A DNA stretch of 64,000 nt from assembly GCA_045564915.1 (NCBI GenBank), contig JBJLGL010000014.1, positions 1 through 64,000 of the forward strand. The letters are read 5' to 3'. A program made the translations under genes and the position numbers. Below are positions 25,365 to 34,267 of the stretch, piece after piece. A model generated the notes under the pieces. That model had not been told where the DNA came from. It ran no database searches and was given only the letters and a program-made list of their open reading frames with translations. Source of the stretch: JAQWRV01 sp045564915 (lineage in GTDB: Bacteria; Pseudomonadota; Alphaproteobacteria; Rhodospirillales; Rhodospirillaceae). The stretch's first letter is position 1. Every line of letters begins with the position of its first letter.

Positions 25365-26042
25365 TTATGGCATTTCCACAGCGTCATCAGCCGCTTCAAC
25401 AACATTGTCTATACCCGCATCCATGATGTTACTCTCCGTCTCAGCTGATTCTCCAATGAGTGCTTCCACTGGATCTAAAATCACTTCAGGTGGGCTCTCC
25501 GTCTTACTCATCAAGAATTTGATGATGGAAGCGCGATCTTTGGGTTTGCGTAAACCTATAAAAGACATGGTGCCTTTAGGAGCAAAACTCTTAGGATCTT
25601 CCAAGTATGCGTTCAGATTGTCATAAGTCCAAACATCAGCACCAGCCAGTATCGATTCTGACAGCTTGAAGCCGTCTCGAGGACGGTCTGCTAAACTTGC
25701 GCCAACAATATTGTAAAGGTTAGGGCCGGTGCCATTGCGCTCACCCTGTTCAAATGTGTGACATGATTGGCACTTGCGAGCCACTTTTGTTCCATCTTCA
25801 ACAGCTGCTGTGGCTAATAGCGGTTTAACATCGACCAAGATATCATCAACTACCTCGCCCCCGCCGGCCCCGAATCCCTCTGGAATTTCAATTTCATAGC
25901 CAAATGTAGTAAAACCATCGTCGTCAGGAACTAGGAAATGGCTAACTTCATTTGCACCGATGGTCAGCCAAACAGCCGCAAACCCGGCCATCATTGCCGA
26001 ATTGGACTTAAACTTGTCGGGGGACTGTTTTTCCGCCATTTT
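25365..26042 (-). CDS. Membrane-anchored class I cytochrome c (CycM-like)
   Basis: About 225 residues. One N-terminal helix (MMAGFAAVWLTIGANEVSHFL, about 16-36) anchors it, and a linker leads to the heme domain. The CQSCH heme motif is at 90-94; the axial Met is in APKGTMSFIG. It resembles cytochrome c552/CycM, which passes electrons from the bc1 complex to the terminal oxidase at the periplasmic face. The start is at 26042, where AAGGA lies upstream, rather than 11 codons earlier. A C-terminal acidic tail of about 45 residues follows the heme domain. Confidence 0.9.
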   Translation of the reverse strand, partial: KMAEKQSPDKFKSNSAMMAGFAAVWLTIGANEVSHFLVPDDDGFTTFGYEIEIPEGFGAGGGEVVDDILVDVKPLLATAAVEDGTKVARKCQSCHTFEQGERNGTGPNLYNIVGASLADRPRDGFKLSESILAGADVWTYDNLNAYLEDPKSFAPKGTMSFIGLRKPKDRASIIKFLMSKTESPPEVILDPVEALIGESAETESNIMDAGIDNVVEAADDAVEMP

Positions 26043-26203
26043 CTGGTCCTTAGCCAGTAACGATGCCCATCCCATAAAGGGTTAGGTCGCTAATCTCAAT
26101 AGATATCCTAAACTGGGACCTATTATCATGTTAAGAGGCAAAAAAGTGAAGCCTTTCCATGGCTTGTTAGAATCAAAAGGATGAGAAGGTTTAGATTGAA
26201 AAA

Positions 26204-26944
26204 ATGACTCACAAAAACACCCTGGTCGTTATACCGGCGCGATTGGCTGCATCGCGGCTTCCGGATAAGCCCTTAGCTCGGATCGGATCTGAGCCTATGA
26301 TTATTCATGTATGGAAAAAAGCAATTGCCGCAGATGTTGGGCCAGTATTAGTAGCGTGCGGTGATGAGGCTATCGCTGATGCCGTGCGGGAGGCTGGTGG
26401 TACGGCGGTAATGACCGCACCGGACCTACCCAGTGGGTCTGATCGGGTCTGGGTGGCCACTGAAACATTCGATCCTGATCACGAGTTTGACCATGTAATT
26501 AATGTGCAAGGTGACTTGCCAACCATGGACCCACGAATCGTCAATACTGCGATTGACGCTCTCGTGCGCGGTAAAACTGATATTGGCACTCTGGTTGCCG
26601 AAATTACCGACAAGCACGAACTCGAAGACCGAAATGTAGTCAAGGTAGCAATTGATTTTCCACCCGGGGTCAAAATTGCGCCAGCACTCTATTTCAGCAG
26701 GAGCTTAATTCCATCAGGCGAGGGCCCAGTCTACCATCACATCGGAATTTATTCCTACACGCGTCGGGCGTTAAGCCGGTTCGTCAAGTTTCAGCCTTCG
26801 GGACTTGAAGTGAGAGAGCAGCTTGAGCAGTTGCGCGGCCTAACCAATGGAATGACTATTTCTGCCGGTCTCGTTGACAGCGTTCCCTTTGGTGTTGATA
26901 CTCCGGCTGACCTTGAGAGGGCAAGGCAGATTTTGGCACCCTAA
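26204..26944 (+). CDS. kdsB: 3-deoxy-manno-octulosonate cytidylyltransferase
   Basis: 246 residues. The nucleotidyltransferase start VIPARLAASRLPDKPLARIG binds CTP, and VINVQGDLPTMDP carries the metal-binding Asp. RREQLEQLRxL-type sequence near the C-terminus (EVREQLEQLRGL) also fits. The enzyme makes CMP-Kdo for LPS inner core, confirming an LPS-making organism. It is divergent from the cytochrome gene across about 160 bases and followed by pheA after 22 bases. Confidence 0.95.
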   Translation: MTHKNTLVVIPARLAASRLPDKPLARIGSEPMIIHVWKKAIAADVGPVLVACGDEAIADAVREAGGTAVMTAPDLPSGSDRVWVATETFDPDHEFDHVINVQGDLPTMDPRIVNTAIDALVRGKTDIGTLVAEITDKHELEDRNVVKVAIDFPPGVKIAPALYFSRSLIPSGEGPVYHHIGIYSYTRRALSRFVKFQPSGLEVREQLEQLRGLTNGMTISAGLVDSVPFGVDTPADLERARQILAP

Positions 26945-26966
26945 CCCCGGTCACGGCTTATCTCAA

Positions 26967-27848
26967 ATGTCTCAATCACCAACTAATCATGCTTCTAAGA
27001 CTATAGCGTTCCAAGGCGCACTCGGAGCAAATTCTCACCTTGCATGCCAATCTGCCTACCCGGAAATGAGATATATGGCATGCCAAGGATTTGAGGATGC
27101 ATTCTCCGCTGTAAGGGAAAATCAAGCCTTGCTTGCCATGATTCCTGTGGAAAACTCCGTCATGGGCCGGATTGCCGATATTCATCACATTCTGCCAGAC
27201 TCGGGCTTACATATCATCGGTGAACATTTTCAGCACGTAAATCACCAATTACTTGCGGTGAAAGGTGCAACACTTGAGGACCTAAAGGTTGTGGAAAGCC
27301 AATTACCAGCATTGTCACAATGCCGTAACTTCATAAAAAAGTATGGATTAGAGCAAGTTTCTGCCAGCGACACCGCTGGAGCGGCCCGGGATGTTGCAAA
27401 ACGGGGCGACCCAACCGTAGGTGCAATTGCCTCGTCTTTAGCAGCAAAAATATATGGCCTAAACGTACTAGCCTCAAATATCGAAGATGCTGCGCACAAC
27501 ACAACACGCTTTATTATTATGTCTCAGAATTCGCAGATACCAAAGCAAGGTAGTGGAGCTGTTGTGACCTCTATAGTTTTCCGAGTGCGCAACGTCCCGG
27601 CTGCCCTGTATAAAGCCATGGGCGGATTAGCAACCAATGGTGTCAACATAACCAAACTTGAAAGCTATATGCTTGGAGGGCACTTTACGGCGACCCAATT
27701 TTATGCCGACATAGAGGGGCATCCTGAAGAACGCCCAGTCAAGCTCGCCCTTGAAGAACTTAACTTTTATACAAAAGAAGTAAGAATTTTAGGGACCTAT
27801 CCAGCTCATCCTTACCGGCTAGAAGCAGCCTCCCCAGATGAAAATTAG
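26967..27848 (+). CDS. pheA: Prephenate dehydratase
   Basis: 293 residues from ATG at 26967. The catalytic domain (about 12-190) opens with IAFQGALGANSHLACQSAYP and holds ASDTAGAARDV. The C-terminal ACT domain (about 205-285) has GVNITKLESYMLGG, where the classical ESRP phenylalanine-sensing motif reads ESYM, as in many alphaproteobacterial forms. It turns prephenate into phenylpyruvate for phenylalanine synthesis and is probably feedback-inhibited. The frame is open 31 codons upstream inside kdsB, so the start is placed after kdsB. No chorismate mutase domain is fused. Confidence 0.93.
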   Translation: MSQSPTNHASKTIAFQGALGANSHLACQSAYPEMRYMACQGFEDAFSAVRENQALLAMIPVENSVMGRIADIHHILPDSGLHIIGEHFQHVNHQLLAVKGATLEDLKVVESQLPALSQCRNFIKKYGLEQVSASDTAGAARDVAKRGDPTVGAIASSLAAKIYGLNVLASNIEDAAHNTTRFIIMSQNSQIPKQGSGAVVTSIVFRVRNVPAALYKAMGGLATNGVNITKLESYMLGGHFTATQFYADIEGHPEERPVKLALEELNFYTKEVRILGTYPAHPYRLEAASPDEN

Positions 27849-27857
27849 CTTAAGCAT

Positions 27858-28796
27858 TTAGTCCCCCTCAGCACGCCAGCGCTCCAAGAGCATGCGGGCA
27901 ATAGAAAACGTGTTGGGGAGTTTCGGGCCAGTAGTGTCATCTCCCATTTCACCATATGTAGATAATTCCTCGCGTGTAACCCAACGAATGTCTTCGAGTT
28001 CGTCATCTCCAGGATTAAATCCTACATTCAGGGCCCGTGCGGTAAATCCCAACATAAGAGACGACGGGAACGGCCAGGGCTGTGAAGCGACATATCGGAT
28101 GTCTGTGGTTTCCACACCTGTCTCTTCTCTAATTTCACGCTGAACACACTCTTCAAGAGATTCGCCTGGCTCCACAAATCCCGCAACAACTGAATACATA
28201 CCCTCAGGCCAGCGACTTTGGCGACCGAGAAGACACTTGCCACCATCTGGATGCACAACCAAAGTGATTACTGCGGGGTCAGTTCTAGGAAACGTGCGGT
28301 ATCCACACTCGGAATTTCTACATACTCGGACGTGGCCACCATCAAATGCACTAGTTGGCGCGCCACAGCGTCCACAATGTAAGTGATTCATATGCCAAAG
28401 CACCATGCCTCTGGCATATGAAAGTAGGGCTGCTTGATCGGCTGGCAAGGAACCAACACGAGGGTGGAGTTGCTCAAACCTACCCAATTGCAACAAAGAT
28501 TTAGGTGCTTCGTTGCCGGTGAGAGATAATGCGAACCATACTATATTGTCACCGCGCCCCAGAAAAATAAGGGCACTCTCTGTTTCCATAATTTCTGTAG
28601 CATCATGCTTAGAAATCCATTGTCTCTCTCCGCTAGCCTCACAAAAGAAATGATTGCCCTTCCAGACCGGCAAAATGCGTACATCTTCATAACTTGCAAA
28701 GTCTTGGACATTCCCCTGCGACGAACGAAGCTCGGCCGCACGGTCCAGTGAACCCCCAGTGTATGTGAGACGCCATGAAAAATTCTCGGTGTTCAA
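27858..28796 (-). CDS. nudC: NADH pyrophosphatase / RNA NAD-decapping Nudix hydrolase
   Basis: 312 residues. The zinc ribbon CGRC...C-R-N-S-E-C (about 142-162) precedes the Nudix domain, whose box is GFVEPGESLEECVQREIREE followed by TGVE. SQPWPFPSSLM after the box is the signature that marks NudC-type NADH hydrolases. It splits NADH to NMNH and AMP and removes NAD caps from RNA. It converges with pheA with nine bases between stops. Confidence 0.94.
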   Translation of the reverse strand: MNTENFSWRLTYTGGSLDRAAELRSSQGNVQDFASYEDVRILPVWKGNHFFCEASGERQWISKHDATEIMETESALIFLGRGDNIVWFALSLTGNEAPKSLLQLGRFEQLHPRVGSLPADQAALLSYARGMVLWHMNHLHCGRCGAPTSAFDGGHVRVCRNSECGYRTFPRTDPAVITLVVHPDGGKCLLGRQSRWPEGMYSVVAGFVEPGESLEECVQREIREETGVETTDIRYVASQPWPFPSSLMLGFTARALNVGFNPGDDELEDIRWVTREELSTYGEMGDDTTGPKLPNTFSIARMLLERWRAEGD

Positions 28797-28817
28797 GAAT
28801 CTAATCCAACCTAAAAT

Positions 28818-29279
28818 TCAGTGTCTTCGATGGTACGGGTGTTCTGTCAGAATACAATGGGTGCGATATAATTGTTCAACGAGCATAGCCCGAACTAACA
28901 TGTGAGGCCATGTTGCCCGACCAAACGACAGTGCAAGGTCGGTTGAATCTACACCGCCCTTTTCTAGCCCATTTGGGCCGCCAATAAGAAATGCAAGGCT
29001 GGAAAACCCGTCGTCTCGCCAGGCCCTTACTCTATCAGCAAATTCATTACTGGTCATGGACTTGCCCCTCGAGTCAAGGCAAATGGTTCGTGCTCTCTTA
29101 GGAACCAAATCAAGCAAGGCCTGGGTCTCACTCCGAATAGCTACGTTTAATTGAGTGCTGTTTTTATGATCAATTTCTCGAATGTCTACTGACCAGGGTA
29201 AACGTGTGAGGTAGGTGTCAATAATAGATTTCTCTGGCCCATTTTTCATACGCCCCACGGCTGCAATAACGATATTCAC
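28818..29279 (-). CDS. rlmH: 23S rRNA (pseudouridine1915-N3)-methyltransferase
   Basis: 153 residues, the normal length for this SPOUT-class enzyme. The knotted C-terminal part shows the SAM-binding FLIGGPNGLEKG and the end LVRAMLVEQLYRTHCILTEHPYHR. It methylates pseudouridine 1915 in helix 69 of the ribosome. It is the last gene of nadD-rsfS-rlmH, a common order. Confidence 0.96.
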   Translation of the reverse strand: MNIVIAAVGRMKNGPEKSIIDTYLTRLPWSVDIREIDHKNSTQLNVAIRSETQALLDLVPKRARTICLDSRGKSMTSNEFADRVRAWRDDGFSSLAFLIGGPNGLEKGGVDSTDLALSFGRATWPHMLVRAMLVEQLYRTHCILTEHPYHRRH

Positions 29280-29313
29280 GAATGCGCCTTCTGCAAATAT
29301 AGCATTGTAATCC

Positions 29314-29670
29314 CTATAAAGCAGGTGTAGTGCAAATTACAGTAGGGCCAGAATCCGAAGACTGCATGGACACACCCCATATTTTCTCAATGCTATAAAA
29401 AGCACGGACCTCTGGCCTAAAAAGATGTACAATGATATCTCCAGCATCGATCAAGACCCAATCACTCTGGGAGCGCCCTTCCGCTTTAGGGGTAACGCCA
29501 AGCTCTTTGAGTTTTTGAATAATGTGATCAGACATTGCGCTAACCAACCTAGCTGAATTGCCAGATGCTATAATCATACGGTCTGCAATGGAGGTTTTTC
29601 CCACAAGGTCAATGACCGAGATATCTTGGGCTTTATCGTCTTCTAGAGAAGATTCAATGCATTCGACCAT
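29314..29670 (-). CDS. rsfS: Ribosomal silencing factor RsfS
   Basis: 118 residues from the first ATG. RsfS binds L14 on the 50S subunit and blocks subunit joining in starved cells. The core is present: QDISVIDLVGKTSIADRMIIASGNS and SDWVLIDAGDIIVHLFRPEVRAFYSIEKIWG. The ATG at 29670 has only a weak GGA upstream. An AGAAGGAG sequence at 29720-29713 lies six bases before an in-frame ATT at 29706, so translation may start there and add 12 residues. It follows nadD directly. Confidence 0.93.
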   Translation of the reverse strand: MVECIESSLEDDKAQDISVIDLVGKTSIADRMIIASGNSARLVSAMSDHIIQKLKELGVTPKAEGRSQSDWVLIDAGDIIVHLFRPEVRAFYSIEKIWGVSMQSSDSGPTVICTTPAL

Positions 29671-29718
29671 TTGTTCCAGGTCGACCGGAGAACGTTTTGA
29701 ACTAATGATCTGCTCCTT

Positions 29719-30351
29719 CTAATAGCTTTTAACAATAGAGGATAGTATGCCACCCAGCCGGATAACTGTTGAAGATGCGGGGTGACGCCGTTGAGAGAAA
29801 TAAATCCATCTAGAATCTTTAGTTGCCCAAAATGCCTTACCATGCAAGGCCTGTAATCGCCGTCTTGCAAATCGCTTTGAGGCCCTACCATAGAGAACTT
29901 TGTGAGAGTAAGGAGAGCGGTCAAACACTGCAACATGAACCGTTTGAAAGATTCTTGCCCAGCGGGCCCAGCGGGGAATTTGCTCTAAATTATCGGCCCC
30001 CATGAGCCAAACAAATTTAGTCCTAGGAAACCGCATTTTCAGGATATCCAAGGTATGCCAGGTACGAAATGACCTCAAATCTTTTTCCAGATTAAGCACA
30101 TGAATCCGGGGTGCCCGCGCGATTCTCTGGGCCAGGATAGTTCGGTCACACAGGCTCATATCATGCTTCGGTTTCAAAGGGTTCTGGGGGCTGACTAACC
30201 ACCAAACCTGATTCAGATCCAGCTTCCTAATGGCTTCCTCGCTGATATGCACATGACCTTCATGGGCCGGATTGAAAGATCCACCAAGCAGGCCAACTCT
30301 CATGCAGCGCCGATCCCCCCATTTCGTAGGCTTAAACACATCTAAATCCAA
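29719..30351 (-). CDS. nadD: Nicotinate-nucleotide adenylyltransferase
   Basis: 210 residues. The nucleotidyltransferase start VGLLGGSFNPAHEGHVHIS contains the ATP-binding GSFNPxHxGH, and ASSTVIR near the end is the second ATP-binding motif. LMGADNLEQIPRWARW fits NadD. It adenylates NaMN in NAD synthesis. An internal ATG (30303) would start directly before RVGLLGG, but alphaproteobacterial NadD often carries a short basic leader like the one seen. It starts four bases after the proA stop. Confidence 0.94.
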   Translation of the reverse strand: MDLDVFKPTKWGDRRCMRVGLLGGSFNPAHEGHVHISEEAIRKLDLNQVWWLVSPQNPLKPKHDMSLCDRTILAQRIARAPRIHVLNLEKDLRSFRTWHTLDILKMRFPRTKFVWLMGADNLEQIPRWARWARIFQTVHVAVFDRSPYSHKVLYGRASKRFARRRLQALHGKAFWATKDSRWIYFSQRRHPASSTVIRLGGILSSIVKSY

Positions 30352-30354
30352 AAT

Positions 30355-31650
30355 CTACGGGCGCGTAGTACCGTTACCACGGACTTTATACTTAAAGGTA
30401 GTTAACTGCTCCACACCAACAGGGCCACGCGCATGCATTTTTCCCGTCGCGATTCCTATTTCCGCACCCATACCAAACTCACCGCCATCTGCGAATTGAG
30501 TCGAAGCATTGTGCATGACAATTGCACTCGACAGCCCATTCATAAAAGCTTCCGCTACATCTGAATCTTCTGTGACGATAGCATCGGTATGCTCAGAACC
30601 ATATTTGTTTATATGTTCAATCGCTTCTTCAACATTATCGACAACTTTAATGGATACAATAGCGTCTAGATATTCAGTAGACCAATCAGAATCTTTGGCC
30701 CCCTTAACTAAGCTGTTAACTGACTGAACGGATTCATCACCCCGCACTTCACACCCAGCTTCAACTAGATCTTCGACCATAAGAGCGAGTAAATTCGGCA
30801 CTATCAAACGGTCAACAAGGATCGTTTCAGTTGCACCACAAATACCAACCCGGCGCATCTTAGCATTGAGCACTATGCGCCTCGCTTTGACTACATCAGC
30901 ATCAGCGTGAATATAAGTGTGACACAAACCAACCAGATGCTGAAAGGTTGGAATCCGACTCTCCCGCATTACCCTCTCCGTCAAAGACTGGCCACCTCGC
31001 GGCACAATAACATCAACAAAATCGGTCATTGTCAGGAGTTTCCCGACTGCTGCTCTGTCTGTTGTTGGAACCATTTGAATACAAGAGATAGGCAAACCAG
31101 ATACTGCTAATCCGTCATGGAGGCAGGAAAGAATAGCCGCGGAACTGTAGTAACTCTCAGAGCCACCTCGCAGTATACAAGCATTTCCAGCTTTAAGACA
31201 TAAGGCGCCAGCATCCGCAGTTACATTAGGGCGAGATTCGTAGATGACACCAATTACACCCAACGGTGTCCTTACACGTTCAATCTTTAGGCCGCTTGGT
31301 CTTTGGAAGGCATCAATAATCTCACCAACCGGATCCTTCAATTCGGCGATATCCTCTAATCCCCCGGCCATGCCTTCTATACGGGCCTCAGTCAGTTCTA
31401 ATCGATCAATAATCGCATTTTTTAGCCCCTTACTGCGGGCCCCTTCCATATCCAAGTCGTTCTGGGAAAGGAGTTGCTGAGAATTTTTTCTGAGGGCGCC
31501 TGCCGCCGCTCTGAGGGCAGAATTCTTTTGGTCCGTAGGCGCAATTGCTAGAACGCGCCCAGCGGTTACTGCACAACGTCCAACGTCTTCCATGATTTCA
31601 TCTATGGTCTGACTAGCTCCATCATTTGATGTCTGCCCGCCACCGTTCAT
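30355..31650 (-). CDS. proA: Gamma-glutamyl phosphate reductase
   Basis: 431 residues of the aldehyde dehydrogenase superfamily. The catalytic Cys is in HLVGLCHTYIHADAD, with PLGVIGVIYESRPNVTADA in the NADPH-binding part and NASTQFADGGEFGMGAEIGI near the end. It reduces gamma-glutamyl phosphate to the semialdehyde in proline synthesis. It lies between proB and nadD on the same strand, 57 bases from proB. Confidence 0.96.
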   Translation of the reverse strand: MNGGGQTSNDGASQTIDEIMEDVGRCAVTAGRVLAIAPTDQKNSALRAAAGALRKNSQQLLSQNDLDMEGARSKGLKNAIIDRLELTEARIEGMAGGLEDIAELKDPVGEIIDAFQRPSGLKIERVRTPLGVIGVIYESRPNVTADAGALCLKAGNACILRGGSESYYSSAAILSCLHDGLAVSGLPISCIQMVPTTDRAAVGKLLTMTDFVDVIVPRGGQSLTERVMRESRIPTFQHLVGLCHTYIHADADVVKARRIVLNAKMRRVGICGATETILVDRLIVPNLLALMVEDLVEAGCEVRGDESVQSVNSLVKGAKDSDWSTEYLDAIVSIKVVDNVEEAIEHINKYGSEHTDAIVTEDSDVAEAFMNGLSSAIVMHNASTQFADGGEFGMGAEIGIATGKMHARGPVGVEQLTTFKYKVRGNGTTRP

Positions 31651-31707
31651 TACATTTCTCCTTAATTAGATTTGCTCAGGTAATTCGCGCCTGTTTAGAC
31701 CTAATAT

Positions 31708-32838
31708 CTAATTATTCAGTACGAGGTCATCCCGGTGTATGATTTCTCTGCGACCTGTATAACCAAGAATACCCTCAACCTCTGATGAATGCCTTCCAAT
31801 GATGCGCCTTACGTCATCAGATCCAAAAGCGCTAAGTCCTTTCCCCAGCGACTCACCATTTTGATTATTGATAGAGACGGCATCTCCACGATCAAATTCA
31901 CCCTCTACCCCAGCCACGCCGGCAGGCAATAAACTCTTGCCTTTATTCAGTGCATCAAGAGCCCCCGCATCGATGATCAGAGTGCCTGACGGCTCCAACG
32001 TGCCGCTAATCCATTTCTTACGTGCTGCTTTTGGCTCAGCCGAACTCAAGAACCAAGTGCAGGGCTTGCCGCCCTCTAGAGCAGACAAAGGATTGGGTAT
32101 GGACCCCAGTGCGATCGCCATATGACAACCTGCATCGGAGCAGATTTCGGCTGCATGCAACTTCGTCACCATGCCACCAGTCCCGTGTCCAGGCCTAGCT
32201 TTCCCCGCCATGCGTCGAATATTTTCGTCAACTTTATCAACCCGTTCAATACGTTCAGCGGCTGGGTCCTTTGTCGGATCACTGGTATAAAGCCCGTCTA
32301 CATCAGAGAGTAGAATGCAGATATCCGCGCTAATCATCGCAGCCACGCGGGCTGCTAATCGATCATTATCGCCAAACCGAATTTCTTGAGTCGCCACCGT
32401 ATCATTCTCATTAATGATGGGCACAGACCCCAGTTTTAGAAGTGTATCAAGCGTGGCCCGCGCGTTGAGAAACCGCCTACGATCTTCTGTATCTTCAATA
32501 GTTAAGAGAATCTGGGCAACTGTCAGGTCATGCCGACTCAGGGATTCTTGATAGGCCTGGCTCAGGCGCATCTGCCCCGCCGCCGCCGCCGCCTGTTTTT
32601 CTTCTAGCCGCATACTACGCTGGGCAAGACCAAGAGGTCTGCGTCCAATCGCAATAGCTCCTGATGTGACAATTGCTACATACTGGCCTCGTTTTCGCAT
32701 TGTCGCAATATCATCACATACAGCATCAAGCCACGCACGATGCAGGTCACCAGTTTCACCATCAACCAAAAGGACTGAGCCAATCTTGACAACAACCCGT
32801 TCAGCACTAGCAATGTTAACAGATCTCAAGGAGTCCAT
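31708..32838 (-). CDS. proB: Glutamate 5-kinase
   Basis: 376 residues. The N-terminal amino-acid kinase domain (1-255) has VVKIGSVLLVD, IVTSGAIAIGRRPLG and INENDTVATQEIRFGDND, and the C-terminal PUA domain (about 280-370) is present. It performs the first, proline-inhibited step of proline synthesis. Its start overlaps the obgE stop by 13 bases, so the two are coupled. Confidence 0.96.
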   Translation of the reverse strand: MDSLRSVNIASAERVVVKIGSVLLVDGETGDLHRAWLDAVCDDIATMRKRGQYVAIVTSGAIAIGRRPLGLAQRSMRLEEKQAAAAAGQMRLSQAYQESLSRHDLTVAQILLTIEDTEDRRRFLNARATLDTLLKLGSVPIINENDTVATQEIRFGDNDRLAARVAAMISADICILLSDVDGLYTSDPTKDPAAERIERVDKVDENIRRMAGKARPGHGTGGMVTKLHAAEICSDAGCHMAIALGSIPNPLSALEGGKPCTWFLSSAEPKAARKKWISGTLEPSGTLIIDAGALDALNKGKSLLPAGVAGVEGEFDRGDAVSINNQNGESLGKGLSAFGSDDVRRIIGRHSSEVEGILGYTGRREIIHRDDLVLNN

Positions 32839-33878
32839 GATGTGTCTTCCAACAGCGCACCTTTTGGGGGTTCAAGGGGATCCGTCTTAACCTTTAAAGG
32901 TATGCTATTAAACAAGGCGCGCAATAGTTTCGTCCGGCCACGACCAGATATACCCGATAATGGGAAAACATGTCTAAGACCCGCTGCCAATAGCGCGCTC
33001 TTCCGCTCAACAATATCATTTTCCACCATTGCGTCGCACTTGTTGAGCGCCACGACCTCTATTTTGTCATCCAGACCGGAACCATACTCCACCAATTCAT
33101 TTCGTACCGTTAGATAGGAAAGCACAGGATCATCGGCCGTTCCATCAATCAAATGCAACAAGACGCCACAGCGCTCAATGTGCCCAAGAAACCGAGTCCC
33201 AAGGCCAACCCCTTTATGAGCACCTTCAATTAGCCCAGGAATATCCGCAATTACAACTTCACGATCATCAACTGACGCTACACCCAGGTTTGGATGCAGT
33301 GTTGTGAATGGATAGCCAGCAATTTTTGGCCGAGCACGGGTCACACTTGCTAAGAATGTAGATTTGCCCGCATTCGGCAGCCCAACCAACCCAATATCCG
33401 CAAGGAGCTTTAGCCGAAGCCAAACCCACTGTTCTTCTCCGGGCTGCCCTGGATTGGCATTGCGTGGCGCCTGATTTGTCGAACTCTTAAATCGGGCATT
33501 GCCCCAACCACCATTGCCACCAGAAAGAAAAACAAATTCGGCGCCCTGTTCGGTGAGATCAGCTAAGACAATTTCACGGTCTTCGGCGAGTATTTCCGTT
33601 CCAACGGGAACAGGAATCCGAAGAGGAGAACCGCTTTTCCCAGACCGATCGCTTCCCGCTCCAGCTTCACCGCTCGGCGCTTTAAAATGCTGGCGATACC
33701 TGAAATCAATAAGGGTGTTCAAAGAAGAGTCGGCATAAAATATTATATCCCCGCCGCGACCTCCATCGCCGCCATTAGGGCCACCAAATTCAATGTATTT
33801 CTCGCGACGAAAGGCGACACAGCCCGGACCGCCATTACCGCTTCGTATAAATATCTTTGCCTGATCGAGAAATTTCAT
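32826..33878 (-). CDS. obgE: GTPase ObgE/CgtA
   Basis: 350 residues. The glycine-rich Obg domain (1-158) has GGPGCVAFRREK and GGPNGGDGGRGGD. The GTPase domain follows with G1 GLPNAGKST, G3 DIPGLIEGA, and G4 ALNKCD. No C-terminal OCT domain is present, as in many alphaproteobacteria. It works in 50S assembly and stress response. It is separated from rpmA by a terminator. Confidence 0.96.
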   Translation of the reverse strand: MKFLDQAKIFIRSGNGGPGCVAFRREKYIEFGGPNGGDGGRGGDIIFYADSSLNTLIDFRYRQHFKAPSGEAGAGSDRSGKSGSPLRIPVPVGTEILAEDREIVLADLTEQGAEFVFLSGGNGGWGNARFKSSTNQAPRNANPGQPGEEQWVWLRLKLLADIGLVGLPNAGKSTFLASVTRARPKIAGYPFTTLHPNLGVASVDDREVVIADIPGLIEGAHKGVGLGTRFLGHIERCGVLLHLIDGTADDPVLSYLTVRNELVEYGSGLDDKIEVVALNKCDAMVENDIVERKSALLAAGLRHVFPLSGISGRGRTKLLRALFNSIPLKVKTDPLEPPKGALLEDTSWTP

Positions 33879-33920
33879 GATTTTGTTGCCGACAGCTTGT
33901 CACCAATGCACTTGAAGACC

Positions 33921-33951
33921 AAAGAAAAAGGGGAATGGAAGCCCATTCCCC
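33921..33951 (-). terminator. Rho-independent terminator of rplU-rpmA
   Basis: On the minus strand GGGGAATGG and CCATTCCCC form a perfect nine-pair stem around a 4-base GCTT loop. A T-rich run (TTTTTCTTT) follows. It lies 44 bases after the rpmA stop and 43 bases before obgE, so obgE needs its own promoter or read-through. Confidence 0.85.
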
Positions 33952-33994
33952 CCTCATAACTATAGTCGGTGCGAGAACGTTCTTGGGTTTTGGG

Positions 33995-34252
33995 TCAGCT
34001 TACTGGATCGACGGATACAAAAGTACGCCCCTTAGCGCCCTTTTTAAAACTTACTTTGCCATCGGCTCGAGCGAAGATCGTGTAGTCGCGCCCCAAACCA
34101 ACGTTTTCACCCGGATGCCATTTTGTTCCACATTGACGAACAATAATATTACCAGCGATAACTGCTTCACCGCCGAACTTCTTAACACCTAAGCGCTTGC
34201 CAGCAGAATCACGCCCATTGCGAGAACTGCCGCCTGATTTCTTATGCGCCAT
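33995..34252 (-). CDS. rpmA: 50S ribosomal protein L27
   Basis: 85 residues. The start MAHKKSGGSSRNGRDSAGKR is the L27 signature, and the body has IIVRQCGTKWHPGENVGLGRDYTIFA. It lies near the peptidyl transferase centre. The gene is 15 bases after rplU in the usual pair. Confidence 0.97.
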   Translation of the reverse strand: MAHKKSGGSSRNGRDSAGKRLGVKKFGGEAVIAGNIIVRQCGTKWHPGENVGLGRDYTIFARADGKVSFKKGAKGRTFVSVDPVS

Positions 34253-34267
34253 TTTCCATATCTCCTA

